A stretch of DNA of 64,000 bases from Puia dinghuensis. GTDB taxonomy: Bacteria > Bacteroidota > Bacteroidia > Chitinophagales > Chitinophagaceae. The notes below the pieces were generated by a model. The model did no database searches, had not been told where the DNA came from, and saw only the letters and a program-made list of their open reading frames with translations. Shown in pieces: positions 25,947-35,400 of this stretch. The position numbers and the translations under genes were made by a program. Location: NCBI RefSeq assembly GCF_014642875.1, contig NZ_BMJC01000004.1, positions 358,070 to 422,069 of the forward strand, given 5' to 3'. Each line of letters begins with the position of its first letter. Within the stretch, counting starts at the first letter, position 1.

Positions 25947-26813
25947 ATGAAGCTTAAACACACTTTGCTTTTTACTGCCCTCTCTGTGTTCCTATTCTCA
26001 TGCGTAAGCTCGAAAAAATTTAAAGCCGCGCAGGCAAAGATCGACTCCTTAACCGCCGCCAACGCCAAATTAGCCAGCGACCTCAAGAACTGTACTGACC
26101 TCACCGGCCAGGACTCCAGCCAAAAAGCTGCTCTCCAAAACCAGATCGACGCCCTTAACAAACAGATTGATTTCCTCAAACAGAACCACGACGCTACTCT
26201 TAAGCAACTGCAAGACCTTTCTGTCATCTCTAACTCCCAGGCAGAAAGCATCAAGAAATCTTTGGAAAACATCGGCGCAAAGGATTCCTATATCCAGAAC
26301 CTCCAGGCCGAACTCGCTCATAAAGACTCCCTCAACATGGCCCTCGTGATGAACCTGAAGGGCGCCATCGGCAACATGGACGACAAGGACATCAACATCA
26401 AGGTTGACAAGGGTGTCGTCTACATCGACATCTCCGACAAAATGCTGTTCAAGAGCGGCAGCTTTGAAGTCACCAAAGGCGCCGAGGAAGTTCTTGGCAA
26501 GGTTGCCCAGGTCCTCAAGGCTCAGCCCGATATCGAGTTCATGGTTGAAGGCCACACCGACAACAAGAACTACGCCCGTCCGCCCTATATGCTGGACAAC
26601 TGGGATCTTAGCGTAAAACGCGCTACCTCCGTCGTCCGCATCCTCCAGAAGAAGTATGGCCTCGATCCGGCGCATATCACGGCTGCCGGTCGTAGCGAAT
26701 ATGTTCCTCTTGCCGGCAATGACAACGAAGAAGGCCGTGCTGCTAACCGCCGCACCCGTATCGTGATCCTGCCCCAGCTGGACCAGTTCTTCAAGCTCCT
26801 CGAGAAGAAATAA
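25947..26813 (+). CDS. OmpA-family lipoprotein with coiled coil
   Basis: 288 residues. Lipoprotein signal with Cys19 after VFLFS, then a helical, Gln/Lys/Asp-rich coiled coil (about 25-125, with heptad-like LKNQIDALNKQIDFLKQ patterns) and an OmpA C-terminal peptidoglycan-binding domain (about 150-275) carrying VEGHTDNKNY, NWDLSVKRATSVVRILQ and AANRRTRIVI. It should tether the outer membrane to peptidoglycan and may be an abundant structural lipoprotein. It has its own promoter-like pair and a strong terminator. Its codon use (AAC/GAC/AAG-rich) suggests high expression. Confidence 0.9.
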   Translation: MKLKHTLLFTALSVFLFSCVSSKKFKAAQAKIDSLTAANAKLASDLKNCTDLTGQDSSQKAALQNQIDALNKQIDFLKQNHDATLKQLQDLSVISNSQAESIKKSLENIGAKDSYIQNLQAELAHKDSLNMALVMNLKGAIGNMDDKDINIKVDKGVVYIDISDKMLFKSGSFEVTKGAEEVLGKVAQVLKAQPDIEFMVEGHTDNKNYARPPYMLDNWDLSVKRATSVVRILQKKYGLDPAHITAAGRSEYVPLAGNDNEEGRAANRRTRIVILPQLDQFFKLLEKK

Positions 26814-26828
26814 ATACCCTTATAAATT

Positions 26829-26866
26829 AAAAGGCGGCCGTCCGACAAGACGGCCGCCTTTTTTTT
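26829..26866 (+). terminator. Rho-independent terminator of the OmpA-like gene
   Basis: Perfect 12-bp stem (AAGGCGGCCGTC / GACGGCCGCCTT), loop CGACAA, followed by six further T residues. It lies 17 nt after the stop codon. Confidence 0.92.
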
Positions 26867-26878
26867 CGTTTTAGAGAC

Positions 26879-29236
26879 ATGCGGAAATTGTTCTGCTTAG
26901 TAGCATTTTTTGTCTGCTGGCTCCCGGCTATTCCCGGGTTCGGCCAGGGTCCGGTCGCGCATCAGGGCGTCATCGATCTACGGAAGGCTTCATTGTTTAA
27001 TAATTACTTGAAAATCAGTGGGGAATGGGCCTTTTACCGGAACCGGCTGCTGACTCCCGACAGCCTTTCGGCTGCCACTCCCGACTATGTCCCCTTCCCC
27101 GTGTTGTGGAAGGATATCCGGCTTCATGGTAAGCCCATCGCATCCCAGGGCTATGCCACCTATGCCCTCACCGTCCTGCTGCCGGCCAAAAGGCCCCGCA
27201 TCGGCCTCGAGATCCATCATGTGTATAGTGCTTATAAGCTTTATGTCAACGGCGTCGTCCAGGCACAGAACGGTCAGCCGGAGACCACCCCCGGCAAAGC
27301 GACGCCTTTTTGGGTTACCAGGACCATCGCCGTTCCGCCGGGAGAATCAGATACCCTGGTCCTTGTCATGCAGATAGCCAATTTCTGGCATGCCCGTGGC
27401 GGACCGTTCAAGGATATCCTGCTTGGCGACAAGGACGAGCTTTTTCTGAAGAAGAACCAGGACGTCGCCTATGACTTCATGCTCGCCGGCTGTATGCTGA
27501 TGGGCGGGCTCTTCTTCCTGGGTCTCTATATATTCAGCCGTCACGACAAGACGATACTTTACTTCGCACTGTTCTGCATTCTGTACAGCTACCGCATGGT
27601 CGGCACCGATAACTATGCCCTTCATGCGCTGCTTTCCGATACGAACTGGTTCATCACCATCCGGGTAGAATACCTGTCGCTGTCGCTCAGCATTGCCTTG
27701 TTCTGTGTCTATACCCGGAATCTCTACCCCGAAGATTCCCACCCGCTGGCGATGAGGGCCATGCTCTTGTTCTGCCTGCTTTATTCCGCGGTGATCCTGG
27801 TGACGCCGACAATGGTGTTCACCCGGTTTCTGATCTATTTCCTCATGATCATGTTCGTCTGCATCGCCTATGCCATGTTTGTCTATCTGCAGGCCGCGCG
27901 ACACCGGCGAAGCGGCTCCCTTTTCGCGCTGCTGAGCACGGCCGTCATGTTATTTATCTTTCTCATCGGCAACCTGAATTATTTCGGCATTATCCCCGAG
28001 TTGCGGGGGGTACAATTCGTCTGTTATATCTCCTTCTTCTTCCTGCAATCCCTGGCCTTATCCCATCGCTTCGCCGAGACCTTCCGCCGCGCAACCTTTC
28101 AGGCCCAGCAGGGACTACGCGCAAAATCCGAATTCCTCTCCACGATGTCCCACGAGATCCGCACTCCGCTGAATGCCGTCATCGGGATGACCCATCTTCT
28201 GCTGCGCAACAAACCCCGGCCCGATCAGGAAAATGACCTTGGCGTACTGCTTTTCTCGGCTAACAACCTGTTGGGCATCGTCAATAATATTCTTGATTAT
28301 AACAAGATCGAGGAAGGCAAGATCAGCATCGAACAGATCCCCTTCGATCTGCCGGTGATCGCCCGCAACATCGTGGCGGGGTTGCAGAATACCGCGGATG
28401 AAAAAGGGATCACCCTTTTGCTGGATGTGGACAGCCGCCTCGACAGGATGCTGACCGGCGACCCCACCCGCACCAGCCAGGTGATCAATAACCTCGTGCA
28501 TAATGCGATCAAATTCACGAAAGAGGGCTCTGTTCGATTATGCCTCACCGTGGGAGATTCATCGGTGGAAGCCATCACAGTTACGATAAGGGTGGAAGAC
28601 ACCGGCATCGGCATCCTGCCGGAGAAACAACATATTATCTTCGACCGGTTTACCCAGGCGGACTCGTCCACCTCCCGCAGCTATGGCGGCACGGGACTGG
28701 GACTGGCCATCTCAAAAAAGATACTGGAATTGCAAGGGGTCGACCTGCGGGTGACGAGCGAACCCGGGAAAGGCTCCTGTTTTTATTATACCCAGCGGTT
28801 TCCCGTCGCCGCAGAGGCGAAAAAAGAAGCGGGGAAGGCCCCGGCTGCTGCGGGTCTTGAACCCCTGTTGAGGGATGTCTCCCTGCTGCTGGTAGAAGAC
28901 AATCCCCTGAATGTGCTGGTAGCCCAGACCATGCTGGAGAATAACGGCGCCAAGGTAGACGTAGCAACCAACGGGCAGGAAGCGCTCGACCGGCTCGATC
29001 GCAGCCGCCACCGGTTGATCCTGATGGACCTCCACATGCCCGTCATGGATGGGTATGAAGCGACCATGCTCCTACGCCAAAGAGGGGAGACACTGCCGAT
29101 CATCGCACTCACGGCCAGCATGCCAAAGGAAGTGGAAAGCGATGCTTTCGCCGCGGGTCTCAACGGGGTCATCGTAAAACCTTTTAGCCCGGAAGAACTC
29201 TACCGGGTCGTCCTCCAGCATCTGCAGGCCCAGTAG
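26879..29236 (+). CDS. Hybrid histidine kinase/response regulator with 7TM-DISM sensor
   Basis: 785 residues. Signal peptide, periplasmic 7TMR-DISM extracellular beta domain (about 25-185), seven membrane helices (about 195-400), HisKA with the phospho-acceptor His at about 425 (STMSHEIRTPLNAVIG), HATPase with N, G1 and G2 boxes (VHNAIKFT, VEDTGIGI, GGTGLGLAIS) and a C-terminal receiver with phospho-acceptor Asp at about 717 (LILMDLHMPVMDG) and the conserved Lys in VIVKPFS. DISM sensors often detect carbohydrates or other small ligands. No separate output regulator is encoded next to it. Confidence 0.93.
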   Translation: MRKLFCLVAFFVCWLPAIPGFGQGPVAHQGVIDLRKASLFNNYLKISGEWAFYRNRLLTPDSLSAATPDYVPFPVLWKDIRLHGKPIASQGYATYALTVLLPAKRPRIGLEIHHVYSAYKLYVNGVVQAQNGQPETTPGKATPFWVTRTIAVPPGESDTLVLVMQIANFWHARGGPFKDILLGDKDELFLKKNQDVAYDFMLAGCMLMGGLFFLGLYIFSRHDKTILYFALFCILYSYRMVGTDNYALHALLSDTNWFITIRVEYLSLSLSIALFCVYTRNLYPEDSHPLAMRAMLLFCLLYSAVILVTPTMVFTRFLIYFLMIMFVCIAYAMFVYLQAARHRRSGSLFALLSTAVMLFIFLIGNLNYFGIIPELRGVQFVCYISFFFLQSLALSHRFAETFRRATFQAQQGLRAKSEFLSTMSHEIRTPLNAVIGMTHLLLRNKPRPDQENDLGVLLFSANNLLGIVNNILDYNKIEEGKISIEQIPFDLPVIARNIVAGLQNTADEKGITLLLDVDSRLDRMLTGDPTRTSQVINNLVHNAIKFTKEGSVRLCLTVGDSSVEAITVTIRVEDTGIGILPEKQHIIFDRFTQADSSTSRSYGGTGLGLAISKKILELQGVDLRVTSEPGKGSCFYYTQRFPVAAEAKKEAGKAPAAAGLEPLLRDVSLLLVEDNPLNVLVAQTMLENNGAKVDVATNGQEALDRLDRSRHRLILMDLHMPVMDGYEATMLLRQRGETLPIIALTASMPKEVESDAFAAGLNGVIVKPFSPEELYRVVLQHLQAQ

Positions 29237-29311
29237 GCCACCCATCACGTGTGCGGCGTGCAGCCACGCGATGATACATAGAAACATGCCGCCGCCGCAT
29301 GCCCAATCGCT

Positions 29312-30907
29312 CTACCGTCTGTAGCGGGCCTCCTCCAGGTCGAGTTCGGTTTCCTTGTCCTGCAGAATTTCGTCGGAATATTTGTTTTCCCGCCGCATCC
29401 GGCCGAGCTCCTGCCGCTGGATGGCCACCAGATCCAACAGCAGTTGGCGATATTTCAGGAGGAATCCGGGCGAATCCCTGTCCTCCCCTTCTTCCAGCTG
29501 TTTTTCGGTGATGGCCGCCATCCGCTCGTACCGGGCTTTTAGCCGGCTAAAGGCTTCGGCCGCCCCGGATTCTTCGGGATAATGGGTGTTCATGTGCCCG
29601 ACCACCGTATTGGCAAGCTCCAGCCTCAGTGCCAGCCGTTGTTCCTTTTTGTTCTCCACTACTTCGATCTTTAGGAGTCTGATGATCAGCGGCAGGGTCA
29701 ACCCCTGTACTACCAGGGTAGACAGGATGACGCAAAACGTAATAAAAAGTATCAGATTGCGGTGAGGGAAGGCGTCGCCACCGGGAAGCGTCAGGGGGAT
29801 GGCGAGCGCAGAGGCCAGCGAAACGACCCCGCGCATCCCGCTCCAGCCGGTGAGAAAGACCAGCTTCGGCCCGGGCCTGGGCTCCCGGGTCCGGATGCCC
29901 TTGCTGATCAGCCGCGGCATATAGGTGCCGGGATAGACCCAGAGGATCCTTACCACGATGGTCAGCAGGCTGATGGCCAGGCCATACCAGATGGCCGCGT
30001 GCAGGGAATATTCCCCCAGGCCGTGGACGACGGTATGCAGCTGCAGCCCTATCAGGATGAAAACGACGCCGTTGAGCAGGAAAACAAGGACATTCCAGAC
30101 ACTGCGGGACTGCAATCGGCTGTCGTAACTAAGGATATCATGACTCCGGTAACTAAGGAAGAGCCCGCCGCTGACAACGGCCAATACCCCGGAATAATGG
30201 AAATGCTCTGCTACGATGTACATCAGGTAGGGACAGATCAGCGAGATAGCTGTGTCGATACTGGGGGTAGTGGGCAGCCATCGGTAGATGGCATAAGCGA
30301 TGCAGGCTATGGCCAACCCGATGAGGATACCCATAAAAACCACCAGCAGGAAGTCTACGCTGGCCCGCCAAAAGACGAACTTTCCCGTGAGAAGAGCTGC
30401 CATCGCAAACCGGAATACAATAAGGCTGGAGGCGTCATTCACCAGGCTTTCGCCTTCCAGGATGCTGACCAGCCTCTTCGGGACACGAAGGTTTTGGAGC
30501 ACGCTGGTAGCTGCCACGGCATCGGGTGGGGAAATGATACCCCCCAACAGAAAGCCCAGTGCCAGGGAGAAATCGGGGATAAGGAAATGGGAGAAATAAG
30601 CCACCGTAAGGGAGGTGCAAAGCACCAGGCCAAAGGCCAGCAACCCGATGGGCCGTCGCAACCGCCAGAAGTCATGCCAGGAAGTAGTCCAGGCGGCAGA
30701 ATAAAGCAGCGGCGGAAGGAAAATGATAAAGACGATGTCGGGATCCAGCTGGATGCGGGGGATACCGGGAATAAGGCTGATGCCCAAACCGGCGATTACC
30801 AGGAAGATAGGGTAGGAGATGCGCAGCTTGTCGCTAAGCATCGACAGCATGGACACGATAAAAAGCATCGAAACGATGAGCAGGAGGCTGTCCTTTAGCA
30901 TTGGCAT
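29312..30907 (-). CDS. CPA1-family Na+/H+ antiporter
   Basis: 531 residues with about 12 membrane helices in the first 400 and a charged cytosolic C-terminal domain (about 410-531). Characteristic stretches are GGIISPPDAVAATSVLQ and the ESLVNDASSLIVFRFA motif with the ion-binding Asp of NhaP/NHE-type exchangers, and GWSGMRGVVSLASALAIPL. It exchanges cytoplasmic Na+ or K+ for protons. Divergent from the META-domain lipoprotein gene, with 35 bp between start codons. Confidence 0.9.
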   Translation of the reverse strand: MPMLKDSLLLIVSMLFIVSMLSMLSDKLRISYPIFLVIAGLGISLIPGIPRIQLDPDIVFIIFLPPLLYSAAWTTSWHDFWRLRRPIGLLAFGLVLCTSLTVAYFSHFLIPDFSLALGFLLGGIISPPDAVAATSVLQNLRVPKRLVSILEGESLVNDASSLIVFRFAMAALLTGKFVFWRASVDFLLVVFMGILIGLAIACIAYAIYRWLPTTPSIDTAISLICPYLMYIVAEHFHYSGVLAVVSGGLFLSYRSHDILSYDSRLQSRSVWNVLVFLLNGVVFILIGLQLHTVVHGLGEYSLHAAIWYGLAISLLTIVVRILWVYPGTYMPRLISKGIRTREPRPGPKLVFLTGWSGMRGVVSLASALAIPLTLPGGDAFPHRNLILFITFCVILSTLVVQGLTLPLIIRLLKIEVVENKKEQRLALRLELANTVVGHMNTHYPEESGAAEAFSRLKARYERMAAITEKQLEEGEDRDSPGFLLKYRQLLLDLVAIQRQELGRMRRENKYSDEILQDKETELDLEEARYRR

Positions 30908-30942
30908 AGTTTTTCCATGATTATCCTAAACACCCCCAATTT

Positions 30943-31446
30943 ATGAAAGTAATTGCTGCCATCTGCCTGGCCTCACTAGGGGCCTGTCAGTCCCCGGCAG
31001 GCGGCCCAGCTAGCCACACCAGCCACAAGGGAGATTCCGTTCTGCCCTCTGCTCAGGTAAAAGTAAAGGCAGCGCCGGATACCACCACGCTGGCCGGAAG
31101 CTGGTACCTTCTGGCGGTGCTGCCTTCGGATACGGCTACCGGTAAGATACCCACCCTGCAATTGAACCCCGCCAAAGCCCGCTTCTCCGGCAATACCGGC
31201 TGCAACACGATGTACGGGCAATTCTGGTACAGCAATACCGATAGCAGCATGTCCTTCAACGATAGGATCACCATGACAAAAATGGCTTGCCCGGGATACA
31301 ATGAACCGGCATTTTTGCAAAGCCTGAAGAGTGTTGGCCACTACCGGCTTCATAGCGGTACCCTGACCCTGCTTTCCGATGGGGGAACGGAGTTGTCGCA
31401 CTGGACGCGGAAACCGGCAGTTGCGCCAAAGGCCATCAAAGTCTAA
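30943..31446 (+). CDS. META-domain lipoprotein
   Basis: 167 residues. Lipobox LASLGAC with Cys15, a Ser/Pro/Thr linker to about 45, then a META domain (about 48-155) with LAGSWYLLAV, NPAKARFSGNTGCNTMYGQF and ITMTKMACPGYNEPAFLQSL, as in HslJ-type proteins. The paired Cys residues in GCN and MACPG are conserved in the family. Function is unclear; HslJ is associated with envelope stress and novobiocin resistance in E. coli. Confidence 0.85.
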   Translation: MKVIAAICLASLGACQSPAGGPASHTSHKGDSVLPSAQVKVKAAPDTTTLAGSWYLLAVLPSDTATGKIPTLQLNPAKARFSGNTGCNTMYGQFWYSNTDSSMSFNDRITMTKMACPGYNEPAFLQSLKSVGHYRLHSGTLTLLSDGGTELSHWTRKPAVAPKAIKV

Positions 31447-31592
31447 GCGTGGCCATGGGATTGCAGATGTAGATATACAGTAAAGGTAGCTATCCACAGG
31501 CAATGCACAATCGAAATACGACACAGTAGCATAACATAAGCTTCACACTGTGGTAACATATTTGCTGGAACTTTCGTGTAAACAAAGCTAGT

Positions 31593-31868
31593 ATGGCAAA
31601 CACATTGGTTGATCTGACGAGGGAATTGCTGAATAGCGGGGTTTTTAATCATCTCCCGGATAACGAGATCGCCCGGTTGCACTGGATGATCTTACAGGGA
31701 CAACGCGACGAGATGGTTTCGTTGCAGCCCCTGTTCAGTTATTGGTACCGGGGAGATTATTACTCCTCCAATGCTTCCGCTCGTTTGTTGCAGCAATGCA
31801 ACGAGTACCTGCAGCGTATGGGCCAGCCGCTCATCGATGTGTACGGTGAGGAATTTTACGAGGCCTGA
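31593..31868 (+). CDS. Small conserved-looking hypothetical protein
   Basis: 91 residues, soluble, mostly helical, no signal peptide. It has a DNEIARLHWMILQGQRDEM helix and an aromatic SYWYRGDYYSSN patch. I do not recognise a family. It stands alone in a 460-bp gap between the META gene and a convergent hypothetical gene, with about 145 bp of upstream sequence for a promoter. Confidence 0.6.
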   Translation: MANTLVDLTRELLNSGVFNHLPDNEIARLHWMILQGQRDEMVSLQPLFSYWYRGDYYSSNASARLLQQCNEYLQRMGQPLIDVYGEEFYEA

Positions 31869-31904
31869 CGCGCTCGCGATCATGGCCTTGCATCGGCAGC
31901 GGAG

Positions 31905-32270
31905 CTACGACCGGTAGTATTCTTCCGGATCGCTCAGCACCTTCTTCCACTGCCGCTGATGGCTTTCCCGCCACTTTTTATCAGGATGCACGGTCCAGTC
32001 TACCCCCTTCAATTGCTCCCGCACAAACTCCCGCTGCTCAGGATGTACGAATAAGGGATGCCGGTAATACCACTCCGGGTCCCGGGTCAGCATTTTCCAG
32101 AAGGCCTCAAAACTGACATACCAGGTGTCGAAGACCGTGACCTCATCGGTGCCGGGGTCGATCGTGCTATGGTTATAGAGAAAGGCTGCCTCGCCGCGAT
32201 CGTCGATGATCCGGTAAAGGCTGCCTCCGCTATCTTCGGAGCTGATATCGAAATAGAGTTCTTTCGGCAT
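31905..32270 (-). CDS. Hypothetical protein
   Basis: 121 residues, acidic N-terminus, Trp/Tyr-rich C-terminal half (DTWYVSFEAFWKML, DPEWYYRHPLFVHPEQREFV, DPEEYYRS). Two similar segments, TRDPEWYYRHP and LSDPEEYYRS, hint at an internal repeat. No signal peptide or membrane helix. Family not recognised. Its ATG lies 68 bp from that of the divergent small basic gene. Confidence 0.6.
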   Translation of the reverse strand: MPKELYFDISSEDSGGSLYRIIDDRGEAAFLYNHSTIDPGTDEVTVFDTWYVSFEAFWKMLTRDPEWYYRHPLFVHPEQREFVREQLKGVDWTVHPDKKWRESHQRQWKKVLSDPEEYYRS

Positions 32271-32279
32271 GCCTGATGC

Positions 32280-32313
32280 TTTGGTGGAAAATTCGTACTT
32301 TAGATTAAATTTC
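32280..32313 (+). promoter_or_regulatory. Probable promoter of the small basic protein
   Basis: TTTG (32280-32283), 22 nt, TAAATTTC (32306-32313), seven of eight matching the -7 consensus; the ATG is 25 nt downstream. Confidence 0.35.
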
Positions 32314-32338
32314 TGTTATCTTATAAAAAATATTATAT

Positions 32339-32497
32339 ATGGCCCTCATTCCCAACAATAAGAAGAAAAAAGACGGAAAGGCTGCCGCAGGCGCCAAGAG
32401 CAATATCCCCGGATTTCCCGCCGGAAAAGGCAAGACCAACAGCAAAGGTGTCGTAAAAAATACTCGTCTCACCGGCGGTTCCCAACGGGGGTCCTAA
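32339..32497 (+). CDS. 52-residue Lys/Gly-rich basic protein
   Basis: ATG at 32339, stop TAA at 32495-32497, 52 residues. It opens with MALIPNNKKKKDGKAAAG and continues with repeated Lys/Gly/Asn (FPAGKGKTNSKGVVKNTR), so it is strongly basic and probably disordered. A promoter-like TTTG/TAAATTTC pair sits just upstream, and codon choice resembles neighbouring genes. It ends 4 bp inside the 3' end of the convergent helicase gene. It could be a nucleic-acid-binding or ribosome-associated small protein; that is inference. Confidence 0.55.
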   Translation: MALIPNNKKKKDGKAAAGAKSNIPGFPAGKGKTNSKGVVKNTRLTGGSQRGS

Positions 32498-35400
32498 CTA
32501 GACGGCCGGTATCCCTTTTCTATTTGTTCTTTTTCCTGCCTGTCCAGTTCTTTGCGGGCGGATTCCTCTTCGGCAAAGGTTTTTAACCTGGTCTGCCCGC
32601 GGGTGCCTGTCCTCCCCCAGCGGATGATCAGCTTATTGCCATCCGTAGCCGCCTCCCAGAAGGACCCGGCATTACCCGCCTGGTTGACCAGCCGGCGGAA
32701 AGCCAGGTGGTCATAGGGTCCGGCGGACGCGCTCTCCGGCGACATCGGAAGGTGTGGGATCGTACCATCCGATGCAGGTGCCGTGGCAGGGTGGCCAGGC
32801 TCATCTTTCAAAGCCTTCACTATCTGCTCCATTACTTTTTGCGGCTGGTGCAGCCAATCCTTGGCATAGACGGGAATAACTTTCCAGCCAAAGTTGCGCA
32901 AGATGGCGGGCCGCTGATAGTACTGCTCGATAAGATTCTCATTCCGGTAATGCCCTTCATCATCGATGAGGATGGCCAATGCATACGCCGAGTCTTCAGG
33001 CCGCCGTTTTACAGCCAGGCTGCATTTAAAGTCCGACTGCCCGATAGGTCCCGCTACTGTATAGCCAAGCGCGGTGAGCTGTTCTTTTAATTGTTCGCGG
33101 ATGATGGTTGGCGTGGTTTTTACATTCCCGGTCGTTTTGTGCGGGACCAGCCCGTCGAGGATAGTTCTCACCACCCCCATGTGCCCACCGCTGATCACTT
33201 CGGCATATTGCAGGAAGCGGCGGAGGTAATTGGCGCCTTCATTATATTCATTAGTGATCTGCTCATACCGGATGCTGCTGACCACCGCCATATGTCTGCG
33301 GGCCCGGCTGAACAGGACATTCAACCGCTTCTCCCCGCCCTTTTTATTGATAGGCCCAAAATTCATCAGCATTCTATGCCGGCTGTCGGGGCCATAGCAG
33401 ACACTCATGATGATGATATCCCGTTCGTCCCCCTGGATGTTTTCCAGGTTCTTGATGATAAGACCGGCATACTGGTCGTTCTCGGTGCGGTTATAGGCTT
33501 CTTCCAGCAATTGAGCGAAATGGGCGTCCTCACCGGCCAGGCTGTCGAGCGCGGACTCGATGGCATGTTGCTGTTCCTGGCTAAAGGCCACGATGCCGAT
33601 GCTTTCCGGTGTCCCGCGTAGCAGCAGCTCGCGCACCAGGGCGGCGATATAGTCTGCTTCGGCAGGATTGGTCCGCTTTTCATAGACGCTGCCCGTGAGC
33701 AGATGAAAACTAATGCTCCGGTCGAAAAGACTGTTCACCTGGGCCGCGGCATCGGCAGGTCCGCTGACCCGGATAGGCGCTTTTTCCTGGTGGTGGATGG
33801 TTTTGTCCGGGATGGTCAGGAGCTCGCCTTCATAAAAAGCATGGTTGCTAAAGCTGATGAGGGTTTCGAAATGACTGCGGTAATGCCAGCTCAGCAGGGT
33901 GCTCTCCAGTTTGCGGGCTCCCTGCGCGAGCAGGCTGTCGGCATCGTCGGCCAGCCAGTCCTCGTCTTCTCCGTTGGTTTTGTCAAGGTCGTCGGGGTCG
34001 GAATGTTTCAATCCGGAAGTAAAGAAATCCGTCGGCGGCATCTGTTTCTCATCGCCAACGATGATCACCTGCCGCGAACGATAGACGGCCGGCACCCCTT
34101 CTTCTAATGTGATCTGGCTGGCTTCGTCGAAGATCACGACATCGAAAAGGTCGGCATCCAGCGGAAGGCTGTCGCTGACACTGTAGGGGCTCATCAGCCA
34201 CACCGGCTTAATCGTCTTGAGCACCACTCCGCTCTCCTTCTCGGATAATTCGCGGATGCTCTTATACCGCATGCTCTTGGCGAACTCGTTCTCCAATATC
34301 TTCCGGCCTTCGGTAAAGGTCTTTTTGAATTTCTTTTGGTCCTCATTCAGCTGGCTTGCGGCTCTGCCCGCCAGCTCCAGCTGTTGCAAAAAGCGCTGAC
34401 GTACAAAAGCGCGGATCAGCTGGGCGTTCAGCTGCTGCAGCGCGATATACCCTTCGCCCAATTGCAGGACGGCTTTTTCCAGCGCCTGGGCATCGATGTT
34501 GGCAAAACCCCGGTGCGACTGGTATAGTTGGTGCAGGGCCTTTTTTGCGATGGCGGCCTCGGCCTGCTTCATGCTCAACGGCAGACTCCGGAGGGTGGCT
34601 TTTATCTTGCCCGGCAGACGGGTAAAGCTTCTCAGGGCCGGCAGCCAGTCGCGGAGACCATCGGCGTTGAGCTGGATATTGAGCAGTTCGTCCTTTGTCT
34701 CGGCAAGGCTGCCGGTGGGTAGGTCCTGGAGACAGCGTTTGAGCCGGGTCTCCAGCCGGTTCAGGGGTTGGTGAAGCGCCTGCAACGAAATGACAAGGGC
34801 GGCGCCGTCCGGATGTTGCAGGAGATAGTCCAGTTCGGGATGCCCCTTTTTGCCGTGCAGGAGATCGATGCTGAGCCGCGCCGTATCGATGTTTTGATCG
34901 AGCTTGAAGCGTTGCTGCAATTGCTGCCGGGTCTGCTCCAGCTGTGCCGCGGAGCCATATTCGTTCTTTAACAGTTCTAGCAGGTGACGGCGGGACGGCT
35001 TCCCGGTATTATGCGCGGAGAAGTCATAGCTATCCTGCAGCTGGTGTTTCAGTTTCCGCCACGACCCGTTGAACATGCTAAAGAAGGCGCCTTCCTGTTT
35101 GTTCGCAAGGTCCAATGCCGGACCCACGGAATCCGCGGGAAGTTTATGTTTCCAATGCAGGTTTTCCTGTTGGGAAAGCCGGTAGGCTTCCTGTTGTTGT
35201 TGATAAAGGTCAAACTGCTCCTTCAGCTCCTTTGCCTCCGGCCGGTCGGGGTCGGCCAACGCCATATTGCCTGTGCGGGCTAACGGGTACAACAGCACGG
35301 CGAATTGCACCAGGTTCTTCAACCGCTCTGCTTCCTGTACCTGCCGGGGTTCCAGCCGGCAGGCTTTTAATAAGGTCTCCGCCTCATCCAGCGCTTGCAG

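Noticed and set aside
29762-30898. 378-codon plus-strand frame
   Set aside because: Antisense to the Na+/H+ antiporter; Gln/Asp/Gly-rich composition typical of a shadow of a GC-rich membrane protein gene.
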